A program made the translations under genes and the position numbers. From an uncultured Blautia sp. (GTDB taxonomy: Bacteria; Bacillota; Clostridia; Lachnospirales; Lachnospiraceae), in assembly GCA_937893675.1 (NCBI GenBank), contig CALBGI010000032.1:1-45614 (forward strand): DNA of 45,614 bases. Direction: 5' to 3'. Positions 1-7,750 of the stretch are shown one piece after another. Positions within the stretch are counted from its first letter, which is position 1. Each line of letters begins with the position of its first letter. Below the pieces are notes generated by a model that searched no databases, was not told where the DNA came from, and saw nothing but the letters and a program-made list of their open reading frames with translations.

Positions 1-4
1 AATA

Positions 5-46
5 GCCCCTTATAGGGGCAGTGCAAGCCACCGGCTAAGCCGGTGG
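5..46. repeat. Two tandem GC-rich hairpins at window edge
   Basis: GCCCC (5-9) pairs with GGGGC (15-19). CCACCGGC (28-35) pairs with GCCGGTGG (39-46) over a 3-nt loop, and flanking AAG/CTT extend the second stem. There is no clear U-tract. The pair could be the end of an upstream gene's transcript or the subterminal hairpins of a mobile element such as IS200/IS605; the upstream sequence is missing, so this is undecided. Confidence 0.35.
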
Positions 47-61
47 TCTTGACTACAAAAA

Positions 62-108
62 TGTACCTTTCCTGTACCCTGATTGTGACATTGGCCTGTT
101 AATATAAA
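62..108 (+). promoter_or_regulatory. Possible promoter region of the ABC exporter operon
   Basis: TGTACC occurs twice, 10 bp apart (62-67 and 72-77), a spacing that puts both on one face of the helix. Downstream are TTGTGA (83-88) and TATAAA (103-108), but the 14-bp spacing is short. The repeat could be a response-regulator site, since exporters of this type are often controlled by two-component systems. This is inference only. Confidence 0.25.
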
Positions 109-151
109 GCCAACATAAAAAATACCGAAAACCAACAGGGAGGAAACACAT

Positions 152-823
152 ATGGAAGCAATCGTAACAGCCACCGGCCTGAAAAAATATTATGGAAAAG
201 GAGAAGCCCTGGTGCGGGCGCTGGACGGTGTGGATCTGGAGATCGAGCGCGGCAGGTTCACAGCCATCATCGGCACCTCGGGTTCCGGAAAATCCACACT
301 TCTCAACATGCTGGGCGGCCTTGATACGCCGACAGAGGGGAGCATCCGTATCGGAAATACCGAGCTTGCCGCTCTTGACAGTGAGCAGGCCACGATTTTT
401 CGCAGAAAACAGATTGGATTTATTTTTCAGAATTATAATCTGATCCCGGTGCTCAGCGTGTGGGAAAACATTATTTTCCCCATTTCTCTGGATGGGCAAA
501 AACCGGACAAAGAATTTATTATGGAGGTGGTAAGACTTCTGGGGCTGGAAAAGAAGCTACACAGTCTTCCAAACAATCTTTCCGGCGGACAGCAGCAGAG
601 AGTGGCGATTGCCCGGGCACTGGCAAGCAAGCCGTCCATTATTCTGGCGGATGAGCCGACAGGAAATCTGGACAGCAAAACCAGTGATGATGTGATCGGT
701 CTTTTGAAAATGTCCAGCCGGGAATTTCACCAGACCATTGTCATGATCACCCACAATCCGGAAATTGCCGGGATGGCGGACCGCATTATCCGCATCGAAG
801 ACGGAAGAATTGCAGAACAGTAA
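152..823 (+). CDS. ABC transporter ATP-binding protein, MacB/LolD type
   Basis: A 223-residue ATPase subunit that would energise the membrane permease encoded next. All ABC motifs are present: Walker A GTSGSGKST (41-49), Q-loop Gln93, signature LSGGQQQR (143-150), Walker B IILADE (163-168) and switch His201. Length and motifs fit the MacB/LolD/BceA branch, which exports peptides or lipoproteins or gives antimicrobial-peptide resistance. A GGGAGG ribosome site lies 10 nt before the ATG. The permease starts 17 bp downstream, so the two form one operon. The substrate cannot be read from the sequence. No two-component genes are visible, but the upstream side is cut off by the window edge. Confidence 0.93.
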   Translation: MEAIVTATGLKKYYGKGEALVRALDGVDLEIERGRFTAIIGTSGSGKSTLLNMLGGLDTPTEGSIRIGNTELAALDSEQATIFRRKQIGFIFQNYNLIPVLSVWENIIFPISLDGQKPDKEFIMEVVRLLGLEKKLHSLPNNLSGGQQQRVAIARALASKPSIILADEPTGNLDSKTSDDVIGLLKMSSREFHQTIVMITHNPEIAGMADRIIRIEDGRIAEQ

Positions 824-840
824 GGGGAGAGGCAGCAGAC

Positions 841-3405
841 ATGAGCAGAAGAGAGAAGAAAAAATTTGAGCCGATCCAGGTGTTGAGCCAACGGCTTTCT
901 GGAAAAAACAGGGGAAGAAATCTGGTGGCAGTGCTTGCCATTTTGATGACAACGATCATGTTTACCACGTTATTTACGTTGGCGCAGAGTATGAGTGAGA
1001 ACCTGATCCGAATGACCTTTCGGCAGACCGGCTACGACGCGCAGGTGTCTTTTAAATCCATTGCGCCGGAGCAGGCAGAGAAGCTTTTGGCGCATCCGGA
1101 GGTAGAAGAAGTGGGAGAAAGTACCGTGCTGGGCCTGGCAGAAAACAGGAAACTCGCGGGAAAGCAGGTAGAAATCCGCTGGGCAGATGACAGTTATGCC
1201 GCACATTCCTTCAGTGCTCCCACAACCGGCCGCATGCCGCAAAAGGCAGGGGAGGCTGCCCTTGACACATGGACCTTAAAGCGCCTTGGCGTTTCTCCGA
1301 AGCTGGGAGAAACCGTCACTCTGGAATGGAGGAAAGACCTTTTGGATCCAGAGGCGGAAAAGATCGTTTCCACATTTACTCTGTGCGGCTTCTGGGAAGG
1401 AAACGAATCGGTTTATGCAAATATGGCGTGGGTGTCAGAGGCGTATGTCCGTGAAATGACTGCGGATACTGCGGTGCAGGAGGGACAGGTTCTGGGGCAG
1501 CATATGGCTCAGGTTTCTCTGCACAGCGATAAAAATATTGCAAAAACGATGGCTCAGGTTCTGGAAGATACCGGACTTACCGATCTTGCGTACGGGGTAA
1601 ATCTGGCATATTCGCCGGAAATGGGCGCAACGGCGTTTCAGGAGACCCTGCCCATGTATCTTGGGATGCTTCTGGTATTTCTTGCAGGCTATCTGATTAT
1701 CTACAATATTTTTCAGATCAGCGTGACGGCGGATATCCAGTTCTACGGGAAGCTGAAAACGTTGGGAATGACGGAAAGGCAGCTGAAAAAACTGATCCGC
1801 AGGCAGTCAAACCACCTTTGTCTTATGGGGATTCCAGGGGGACTTCTGCTTGGCTGGCTGCTGGGAATGGTGTTGGTGCCTGCTTTTACCGGAATTTTGG
1901 AGGGGGAGCAGAAGGTGTCGGTAAGTCCGCTGATCTTTGTCGGATCCGCCGCTTTTACCTGGCTGACTGTCGTGATCTCCTGCTTGCGTCCGGCAAGGCT
2001 GGCCGGAAAGGTTTCTCCGGTGGAGGCTCTTCGTATGAGCGATGCGGAGGAAAAAAGCAAAAAGACAAGAAGAAAAAAAGAGAGCGCATCGCTGTCTGCA
2101 ATGGCGTGGGCCAACCTTGGACGCAACAAGAAGCGGACAGTTACGGTTGTCTGCTCCCTGACCCTTGGTCTGGTGCTTCTCAGCTGCTTTTACGCAAAGA
2201 ATGCTGCGTTTGATATGGAAAAATATCTGGCAAATCTGACTATTGCGGATTATGAGCTTGCGGACGCGACCAGTGAGGATTATATGAGAGGCTACGATCC
2301 GAAGGGAACTACTTTAAATGAAAAGCTGGTACAAAAGCTCAGCGCATTGGAAGGAGTAGAAGCGGTGGGACGCCAGTATTCGGCGCAGTTTACCTGGAAG
2401 ATGGATGAGCAGACAAGGAAAAACATACAGGGCTTTTATACAGAGGACATGCTTGCGGACTGGAGTACCTATGATCCGGACGGTGTGGAGGCATTTCAGC
2501 AGGCTGTGGATACCGGAGAGGTAAGCGCGGTAGTCTTTGGGCTGGATGGGATTCCTCTTCACGCTGCGACCCAGGAGCAGTATCTTATGGAGGGGGCTTT
2601 TGACGCGGAGGCCTTTGCAAGCGGCGAGTATGTTCTGGCCGTGGGACCTGCGATAGAGAGCGGCGAAAGCTACCAGAGCCTTCCGGCGCCGTCTGCAGGA
2701 AGCACCATTGTGCTTGCAGGAAAACAATATCAGGTGATGGCAGTGGTTTACCCGTTGATTTCTATTGATGACGGCGCCGCTGAAGAAGGAGCGCCGAATT
2801 CTATGGAACTGCACTTTATTCTTCCCACCGATACGTTCCGGGCCATGTGGCCGGACAACACTTTGCGCAGGCTGTTTTTGAATGTGGATGACGCGCATAT
2901 GGAAAAAATGCAGGAATGGCTGGATGCTTACGTGGAAAATGAGGACAGCAGTCTTCCGGTAACGTCCAGGAAAACCATGGAAGAGCAGTATGAGAAGGAG
3001 ACACGTTCTTCTGCAGTTATGGGAAATGCAATCAGTGTCATCATAGCGCTGGTAGGAGTGCTGAATTTTATCAACTCTATGGTAACGGCGATTGTGTCGC
3101 GAAGGAGAGAATTCGCCATGATCCAGAGCATAGGTATGACGAAGAAGCAGCTTTGCAGGATGCTGGTGTATGAAGGCTTATATTATGCAGGCATCACACT
3201 GGTATGCTCTTATCTTATCAGCGCCCTGGCTGTGAGCGTGGGAATCCGGGCCATGACAGCCGGAGGTTTTACCACCTTTCAGTTTACTTTGCTGCCGCTT
3301 GTTATTTGCACACCTGTTCTGCTGTTCTTTGCAGCAGTCATTCCTTACCTGTGCTTTAAAAATCTGGAGAAGCAGAGTATTGTGGAACGGCTTCGGATGG
3401 AGTGA
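841..3405 (+). CDS. ABC transporter permease, FtsX/MacB type
   Basis: An 854-residue membrane protein with two FtsX-like halves. There is a membrane segment near residues 30-55, an extracytoplasmic region to about 270, then a membrane block containing the FtsX-like stretch YGKLKTLGMTERQLKKLI. A linker leads to a second half beginning LGRNKKRTVTVV, another large extracytoplasmic region, and a C-terminal block with the matching FQ-type motif SRRREFAMIQSIGMTKKQL. The repeated LGMT/IGMT motif shows the internal duplication. It pairs with the preceding ATPase. Length is above the usual 400-650 residues of MacB or BceB and matches the long two-FtsX-domain class common in Clostridia. Substrate unknown; peptide export or antibiotic resistance is likely. 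Confidence 0.88.
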   Translation: MSRREKKKFEPIQVLSQRLSGKNRGRNLVAVLAILMTTIMFTTLFTLAQSMSENLIRMTFRQTGYDAQVSFKSIAPEQAEKLLAHPEVEEVGESTVLGLAENRKLAGKQVEIRWADDSYAAHSFSAPTTGRMPQKAGEAALDTWTLKRLGVSPKLGETVTLEWRKDLLDPEAEKIVSTFTLCGFWEGNESVYANMAWVSEAYVREMTADTAVQEGQVLGQHMAQVSLHSDKNIAKTMAQVLEDTGLTDLAYGVNLAYSPEMGATAFQETLPMYLGMLLVFLAGYLIIYNIFQISVTADIQFYGKLKTLGMTERQLKKLIRRQSNHLCLMGIPGGLLLGWLLGMVLVPAFTGILEGEQKVSVSPLIFVGSAAFTWLTVVISCLRPARLAGKVSPVEALRMSDAEEKSKKTRRKKESASLSAMAWANLGRNKKRTVTVVCSLTLGLVLLSCFYAKNAAFDMEKYLANLTIADYELADATSEDYMRGYDPKGTTLNEKLVQKLSALEGVEAVGRQYSAQFTWKMDEQTRKNIQGFYTEDMLADWSTYDPDGVEAFQQAVDTGEVSAVVFGLDGIPLHAATQEQYLMEGAFDAEAFASGEYVLAVGPAIESGESYQSLPAPSAGSTIVLAGKQYQVMAVVYPLISIDDGAAEEGAPNSMELHFILPTDTFRAMWPDNTLRRLFLNVDDAHMEKMQEWLDAYVENEDSSLPVTSRKTMEEQYEKETRSSAVMGNAISVIIALVGVLNFINSMVTAIVSRRREFAMIQSIGMTKKQLCRMLVYEGLYYAGITLVCSYLISALAVSVGIRAMTAGGFTTFQFTLLPLVICTPVLLFFAAVIPYLCFKNLEKQSIVERLRME

Positions 3406-3415
3406 AATTGTTTGG

Positions 3416-4288
3416 TTATTCAAAGAAGCAGGACAGAAGCGGAAGTCCTGCTTCTTTTTTTCTGCACACAAAACCGATTTCACGCTCCGGAAATCGGATG
3501 CCTGTCGGGACTTCCACAAGTATGCCGCTTTCCAGCTCCTTTTGAACAAACTCCCGCACAACACAGCCGATGCCTAGCCCGGTTTTTGCAAATTCAATGA
3601 GTAAGTCCATGGAGGTAACCTCCAGAATGTGCGTGAGCTCCAGATGATGTTCCCGCAGTCCGGCATTTACAGACTGCCTTGAGATATTTTCCGCATCCAG
3701 CATCATAAAGGTGGCAGTCTGGAAAAGCGGTTCCCCCGGGTAAAGAGATCTCTGGGTATCCAGATATTGCCGGGTGGCGACAAAGGTATCGCGGATGTGG
3801 AGGACCGGGCGGAAGTGAAAGCCGTGCAGGTTTTTTGGCGGTGCGATCAGGCCCATGTCGATCTTGTCCTCCTCCAAAAGCTTGAGCGTCTGATAGGTGT
3901 CCTGGGTGGAAATACTGATACGTACCTTGGGATGTGCAGACACGTATGGTGTGAGGTAGGAGAGCAGCACATATTTTACCAGGGTGGAGCTGGCGCCGAG
4001 ACGCAGACGGGGAACGGCTTTGCCCCTGCTCTGAAGAATGGCTGTTTCGCCCTGGGTGAGGAGAGAAAAAGCTGCGGATACCTTTTCAAAAAGCATTTCT
4101 CCGCTTGGAGTGAGAGTTACGCCCCGGGAACTGCGTTTAAAAAGAACGGTATCCAGAGAGCTTTCCAGTTTTTTGACGGCCTTGCTGATGGCAGGCTGGC
4201 TGATGTAGAGTTCTTTGGCTGCTCTTGAAATGTTTCCTGCTTTTGCGGTTACATAAAAAATGTGGTACAAGTTCAGATTTTCCTGCAT
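3416..4288 (-). CDS. LysR-family transcriptional regulator
   Basis: A 290-residue regulator with the family's N-terminal winged helix-turn-helix (roughly 1-60, including AGNISRAAKELYISQPAISKAV) and a C-terminal periplasmic-binding-fold effector domain. I start it at the ATG at 4288, because GGGAGG lies 7 nt upstream; an in-frame upstream ATG (4348) has no such site. It is divergent from leuC, the usual geometry for a LysR activator, so it probably controls leuCD. The effector could be a leucine-pathway intermediate; this is inferred from context only. Its 3' end contains the terminator of the converging exporter operon. Confidence 0.85.
   Translation of the reverse strand: MQENLNLYHIFYVTAKAGNISRAAKELYISQPAISKAVKKLESSLDTVLFKRSSRGVTLTPSGEMLFEKVSAAFSLLTQGETAILQSRGKAVPRLRLGASSTLVKYVLLSYLTPYVSAHPKVRISISTQDTYQTLKLLEEDKIDMGLIAPPKNLHGFHFRPVLHIRDTFVATRQYLDTQRSLYPGEPLFQTATFMMLDAENISRQSVNAGLREHHLELTHILEVTSMDLLIEFAKTGLGIGCVVREFVQKELESGILVEVPTGIRFPEREIGFVCRKKEAGLPLLSCFFE
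3423..3461 (+). terminator. Intrinsic terminator of the ABC operon, inside the lysR coding region
   Basis: A 12-bp perfect stem (3423-3434 with 3445-3456) is followed by a T-run on the plus strand. It begins 18 bp after the permease stop and lies inside the last codons of the convergent lysR gene. On the minus strand no T-run follows, so it should act only on the exporter transcript. Confidence 0.85.
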
Positions 4289-4463
4289 AGCTGCCTCCCA
4301 ACCATATGCCTGCACAGGAAGCTTGCGATACATGCTTTTTGCAGGCACTGTTTTGTATACTATGAATTAAAATTATAATAAATATGAGTAATATGTATTA
4401 GTATTATAGCAGGGAACATGTTAGAATAGCAACAGAAAACAAGAAATCCAGGAGGAAAGAACT
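4289..4463. promoter_or_regulatory. Divergent lysR-leuC control region
   Basis: This 175-bp gap separates the divergent lysR and leuC starts and must hold both promoters. It is very AT-rich around 4351-4410, with several TATAAT-like hexamers and an imperfect dyad at about 4375-4408 (ATAATA... with ...TATTAT). T-N11-A LysR-type boxes are plausible here, but I cannot single one out. The leuC ribosome site AGGAGG sits at 4451-4456. Confidence 0.4.
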
Positions 4464-5732
4464 ATGGGAATGACAATGACGCAGAAAATTCTGGCTGCCC
4501 ACGCAGGACTTCCTTGTGTGGAAGCAGGTCAGCTGATCGAGGCAGATTTGGATCTGGTGCTGGGAAATGACATTACATCCCCGGTAGCCATACATGAAAT
4601 GGATAAAATGACCGTAGATACAGTTTTTGATAAGGATAAGGTGGCGCTGGTAATGGATCACTTTATTCCCAATAAGGATATCAAATCCGCCGAACACTGT
4701 AAATGTGTGCGGGAGTTTGCGTGCAGACATGAGATCACCAATTATTTTGATGTGGGAGAAATGGGGATTGAACATGCGCTTCTTCCGGAAAAAGGCCTGA
4801 CCGTGGCAGGAGATGTGATCATCGGCGCGGATTCTCATACTTGTACCTATGGTGCACTTGGCGCTTTTTCAACAGGTGTGGGAAGTACGGACATGGCTGC
4901 CGGTATGGCGACCGGGAAGGCCTGGTTCAAGGTTCCGTCAGCCATCAAATTCAATCTGATAGGAAAACCGAAGAAATGGGTCAGCGGCAAGGATGTGATC
5001 CTTCATATCATCGGGAAGATCGGAGTGGACGGTGCACTGTACAAGTCCATGGAGTTTGTGGGAGAGGGAGTCAAGAACCTTTCCATGGACGACCGTTTTA
5101 CCATTGCAAACATGGCTATAGAGGCTGGCGGCAAGAACGGTATTTTCCCGGTGGATGAGGCTGCGGAAGCATATATGAAAGAGCATTCCAGGAGAGATTA
5201 CAAGATATACGAGGCGGACGCGGATGCGGTGTACGAAGCGGAATATACCATTGATCTGAGCACCTTGGAGCCTACTGTGGCGTTTCCGCATCTGCCGGAG
5301 AATACCAGGACGATTTCCGAGATAAAAGAGGATGTGATCGTTGACCAGGCAGTTATTGGTTCCTGTACCAATGGTCGTATGGATGACCTTCGTGTTGCGG
5401 CGGAAATTTTGAAAGGCCGTAAAGTGAAAAAGGGAGTTCGCTGTATTGTGATCCCGGCAACCCAGGCAATTTATCTGCAGGCGATGGAAGAAGGCCTTCT
5501 GAAGATTTTTATTGAGGCAGGCGCAGTTGTAAGTACGCCTACCTGCGGGCCGTGTCTGGGAGGCTACATGGGCATTCTGGCGGCTGGCGAGCGGTGCATT
5601 TCCACTACAAACAGAAATTTTGTTGGCCGCATGGGTCATGTGGACTCAGAGGTTTATCTGGCAAGCCCGGCGGTTGCAGCGGCAAGCGCCGTGACAGGAA
5701 AAATTTCCGCACCGGAAGAATTGGGATTATAA
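4464..5732 (+). CDS. leuC: 3-isopropylmalate dehydratase large subunit
   Basis: A 422-residue aconitase-superfamily subunit. With LeuD it isomerises 2-isopropylmalate to 3-isopropylmalate in leucine synthesis, in the cytoplasm. The three [4Fe-4S] cysteines are visible: Cys301 in VIGSCTNGR, and Cys361 and Cys364 in TPTCGPCLGG. The length of about 420 fits the shorter archaeal/Clostridial LeuC type, distinct from the 465-residue enterobacterial type. leuD follows after 12 bp, so the subunits are co-expressed. Homoaconitase-like subunits belong to the same family and cannot be fully excluded, but the bacterial context favours LeuC. Confidence 0.93.
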   Translation: MGMTMTQKILAAHAGLPCVEAGQLIEADLDLVLGNDITSPVAIHEMDKMTVDTVFDKDKVALVMDHFIPNKDIKSAEHCKCVREFACRHEITNYFDVGEMGIEHALLPEKGLTVAGDVIIGADSHTCTYGALGAFSTGVGSTDMAAGMATGKAWFKVPSAIKFNLIGKPKKWVSGKDVILHIIGKIGVDGALYKSMEFVGEGVKNLSMDDRFTIANMAIEAGGKNGIFPVDEAAEAYMKEHSRRDYKIYEADADAVYEAEYTIDLSTLEPTVAFPHLPENTRTISEIKEDVIVDQAVIGSCTNGRMDDLRVAAEILKGRKVKKGVRCIVIPATQAIYLQAMEEGLLKIFIEAGAVVSTPTCGPCLGGYMGILAAGERCISTTNRNFVGRMGHVDSEVYLASPAVAAASAVTGKISAPEELGL

Positions 5733-5744
5733 GGAGGATGTAAG

Positions 5745-6236
5745 ATGCAGGCAAAAGGAAAAGTGTTTAAATACGGAGACAACGTGGATACGGACGTCAT
5801 CATTCCGGCGCGCTACTTGAATTCCTCGGATCCGGCGGAGTTGGCCACGCATTGTATGGAGGACATTGACAGGGAGTTTGTAAAACAGGTGCACAAGGGA
5901 GACATCCTGGTTGCAGAGAAAAATTTCGGCTGCGGCTCCTCCAGAGAGCATGCGCCCATTGCGATCAAAGCGGCTGGAATCAGTTGTGTGATCGCGGAAA
6001 CCTTTGCGCGGATTTTTTATCGCAATGCCATCAACATCGGACTTCCCATCATTGAATGTCCGGAAGCGAGCAGAGGAATTGAAGCGGGCGACGAGGTGGA
6101 GGTTGATTTTGATTCCGGTATGATATACAACCGTACAAGAGGAACGGAATTCAAAGGGCAGGCCTTTCCGGAGTTTATGCAGAAGATCATTAAGGCAGAA
6201 GGCCTTGTGAACTATATTAACAACAAGCAGGGTTGA
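5745..6236 (+). CDS. leuD: 3-isopropylmalate dehydratase small subunit
   Basis: A 163-residue swivel-domain subunit with DTDVIIPARYL near residue 16 and the conserved NFGCGSSREHAP stretch near residue 65. It completes the leucine-pathway isomerase with LeuC. The substrate-specificity loop after the DTD motif reads YLNSSDP here, which matches neither of the textbook loops, so leucine specificity rests on context. The ribosome site AAGGAGG lies just after the leuC stop. No leuA or leuB is in the window, so the pathway is split in this genome. Confidence 0.92.
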   Translation: MQAKGKVFKYGDNVDTDVIIPARYLNSSDPAELATHCMEDIDREFVKQVHKGDILVAEKNFGCGSSREHAPIAIKAAGISCVIAETFARIFYRNAINIGLPIIECPEASRGIEAGDEVEVDFDSGMIYNRTRGTEFKGQAFPEFMQKIIKAEGLVNYINNKQG

Positions 6237-6256
6237 AAAAGCTGTTGTGTTGAGGA

Positions 6257-6315
6257 GGGAATGGACATAAACCGCTTATGCGCAGGCATAATGTGGTTTA
6301 TGCGCCATTTGTCCC
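6257..6315. other. Long imperfect hairpin between leuD and tRNA-Pro
   Basis: A 16-bp arm (6266-6281) pairs with 6286-6302 with one bulged T, around a GCAG loop. Outer segments GGGA..ATGG (6257-6264) and CCAT..TCCC (6305-6315) extend it. No T-run follows, so it is not a standard terminator. It may be an mRNA 3' structure for leuCD, a repetitive palindrome or an operator. Confidence 0.5.
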
Positions 6316-6377
6316 TGGTATGATAAAAGGAGTTCATAAAAAGATTCATAAAAAATAAAATTTTTTTAAAAAAAGAG

Positions 6378-6406
6378 TTGAATTTTTGGAGAAGAGCTGA
6401 TATAAT
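6378..6406 (+). promoter_or_regulatory. Promoter of tRNA-Pro
   Basis: TTGAAT (6378-6383), a 17-bp spacer and a perfect TATAAT (6401-6406) lie 12 bp before the mature tRNA 5' end. This is a near-consensus sigma-A promoter. Confidence 0.85.
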
Positions 6407-6417
6407 ACAATTCGTTG

Positions 6418-6491
6418 CGGGGTATGGCGTAGCTTGGTAGCGCGCACGGCTGGGGGCCGTGAGGTCGCAGGTTCAAATCCTGTTGCCCCGA
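6418..6491 (+). tRNA. tRNA-Pro (anticodon GGG)
   Basis: A 74-nt cloverleaf. The 7-bp acceptor stem is CGGGGTA with TGCCCCG and one G-U pair. The anticodon arm is CACGG-CTGGGGG-CCGTG, placing GGG at 34-36. The T-arm contains GGTTCAAATCC, and the discriminator base is A6491. CCA is not encoded. The 3' end is the integration site of the prophage, which restores an intact tRNA. Confidence 0.96.
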
Positions 6492-6492
6492 T
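6470..6492. repeat. attL core (23 bp)
   Basis: The stretch starting GGTTCAAATC and ending GCCCCGAT is identical to 42992-43014. It covers the T-arm and acceptor 3' half of tRNA-Pro, a classical target of tyrosine integrases. Sequence diverges right after the final T on both sides. Confidence 0.93.
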
Positions 6493-6496
6493 ACGA

Positions 6497-6525
6497 AAAG
6501 TGCTGTATTTACAGCACTTTTTTTG
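6497..6525. terminator. Terminator between tRNA-Pro and integrase
   Basis: An 11-bp stem (AAAAGTGCTGT with ACAGCACTTTT, loop ATTT) is followed by T's on the plus strand. It would end the tRNA transcript. The integrase stop codon lies inside it, so it may also serve the minus strand more weakly. Confidence 0.75.
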
Positions 6526-7600
6526 TATCGTGTTGCATTTCGTGTTGCACGAATGTCTGTTCAAAATAAATGTTCGCTTTTTTATTCATATTGTCTTGCT
6601 CCTGATCCATAGCGTGACGATATATACTTTTTAACACAGTGTCATCTTCCCAACCACCACGCTGCATGATATAAGCATCCGGAATACCAAGGGCGTGCTG
6701 GATACTCGCGGAATAATGCCGCAGATCATGGAAGCGAAAGTGCCGAATGTTCAGTTTCTTTAGCATCCTTGCAAAACGGTGGGAGATAGACATTGGATTC
6801 AACTCTACAATTCGTCCTTCTTTTCCACGAAGTTTTTCAGCAACAAAATCCGGAAAGTCTATAAAGCGGTCTCCGGCAAAAGTTTTCGGAATCTTAATGA
6901 CCCATTCTTTATTTTCGTTCTGAACCATTGCATATTCAACATGTACAATATTTCCATTCACATGATCAGAATCTAATGCACAGATTTCAGATCTGCGCAT
7001 GGGACCAAAAGCCGCTAAAAGAATCGGGATTTCCATTGGTGTGCCTTTGGCGAATTCCATGATGCATTTTACATCCGCATCAGAAGGAATGTAGAGTGCT
7101 GGACGCTTCTTCTTAGGCAAATCTGTTTTGACTGCAAAATCAGGACGGTAAGCGTAAAGTGCAGCAGTCAGAAGTCCGTGCATATTTCGTACTGTTTTAG
7201 GAGCATGTGTGAGGCATTCGTTATTGATTGCCTTCTGGATCTGTTCTTGCGTGAGGACATCCAATCTTATATCCATTAATTCCTTCAAATCACGTTTGCG
7301 ACTGGCTTTGTATTCCTTGACTGTGGAAGGAGAAAGGACAGCCGAGCGCTGCTGGATATATTTATCGATTGCTTCTCCAACAGTTATGTTAGGATTTTTG
7401 ACGGCTGCCTCCTTTATTGCAGCCCATTCTGCTGCGAGCTGCTCGCATTTTCGTTTTCCCTTGGAACCAGGAATATCGCAGGTGAAGCTGCGGTAAACTC
7501 GTTTTTTCTTAGTGCTTCCATCTGGCTGCGGTATTTCTTCAGTGTGGCTGTACACCTGACAGCGCCAGGAACCGGACGGTAATTTCTTTGCAGTTGCCAT
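6509..7600 (-). CDS. int: Tyrosine-family phage integrase
   Basis: A 363-residue site-specific recombinase. It has an arm-binding N-terminus (1-65), a SAM-like core-binding domain (about 70-165) and a C-terminal catalytic domain. Catalytic residues visible are Arg202/203 (MRRSEI), Lys239, the HDLRH motif (His291, Arg294), Trp317 in the GGW position and the nucleophile Tyr327 (SIYRHAM). I start it at the ATG at 7600, directly after AAGGAGGAGGATACT; an upstream in-frame ATG at 7714 adds 38 residues without a ribosome site. It abuts attL, as expected for an integrase acting on tRNA-Pro. Its last codons contain a repeat also found near attR, which may be its own arm-type binding site. Confidence 0.95.
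   Translation of the reverse strand: MATAKKLPSGSWRCQVYSHTEEIPQPDGSTKKKRVYRSFTCDIPGSKGKRKCEQLAAEWAAIKEAAVKNPNITVGEAIDKYIQQRSAVLSPSTVKEYKASRKRDLKELMDIRLDVLTQEQIQKAINNECLTHAPKTVRNMHGLLTAALYAYRPDFAVKTDLPKKKRPALYIPSDADVKCIMEFAKGTPMEIPILLAAFGPMRRSEICALDSDHVNGNIVHVEYAMVQNENKEWVIKIPKTFAGDRFIDFPDFVAEKLRGKEGRIVELNPMSISHRFARMLKKLNIRHFRFHDLRHYSASIQHALGIPDAYIMQRGGWEDDTVLKSIYRHAMDQEQDNMNKKANIYFEQTFVQHEMQHDTKKVL
6529..6549. repeat. Left copy of 21-bp end repeat (candidate arm-type sites)
   Basis: The 21-bp sequence contains CGTGTTGCA twice, 12 bp apart, and is identical to 42825-42845 in the same orientation. It lies 37 bp inside attL and within the 3' end of int. Paired direct repeats flanking the crossover core are typical integrase arm sites. 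Confidence 0.6.
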
Positions 7601-7602
7601 AG

Positions 7603-7659
7603 TATCCTCCTCCTTAAAAATAGGTATAAAAAATACACCTGTACAGGTGCCGGAGGATT
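7603..7659 (-). promoter_or_regulatory. Integrase leader with U-tract hairpin and anti-SD
   Basis: Read on the minus strand: AATCCTCC (7659-7652), then the 14-bp palindrome CACCTGTACAGGTG (7649-7636), then TATTTTTTATA, then the ribosome site GGAGGATAC. ATCCTCC can pair with GGAGGAT over 7 bp. The same parts in the same order occur before the NYN gene. This suggests conditional termination or ribosome-site masking; not tested. Confidence 0.45.
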
Positions 7660-7669
7660 GTGATATAAT
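7640..7669 (+). promoter_or_regulatory. Extended -10 promoter for a plus-strand RNA
   Basis: TGATATAAT at 7661-7669 is a full extended -10. A weak -35 (TGTACA, 7640-7645) lies 18 bp upstream inside the palindrome CACCTGTACAGGTG (7636-7649), which could also be an operator. Confidence 0.5.
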
Positions 7670-7675
7670 CATCTT

Positions 7676-7750
7676 GCTTATGGATGATTGCCACAGCTCC
7701 GGCTGTACAGTCATGGAATCGGTCTCTGTTGGCGCAGGGGCCGGTTTTTT
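7676..7750 (+). ncRNA. Candidate small RNA between int and the NYN gene
   Basis: A predicted transcript of about 75 nt from the extended -10 promoter to a terminator. The first hairpin is ATGATTG..ACAGC with GCTGT.CAGTCAT. The second is a 12-bp stem (7717-7728 with 7735-7746, three G-U pairs) followed by six T's. No credible reading frame is present. It runs antisense to any transcript entering int from the NYN gene, so it could limit integrase expression. The function is inference. Confidence 0.5.

Noticed and set aside
4938..5639. Minus-strand open frame of 233 codons inside leuC
   Set aside because: Antisense shadow of a clearly conserved enzyme gene, with no start signal.
6434..6634. Plus-strand open frame across the tRNA and int 3' end
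   Set aside because: It covers the tRNA and terminator and has no ribosome site.
7601..7714. N-terminal extension of integrase
   Set aside because: The added 38 residues lack family similarity, run through the candidate leader and have no ribosome site, while the ATG at 7600 does.
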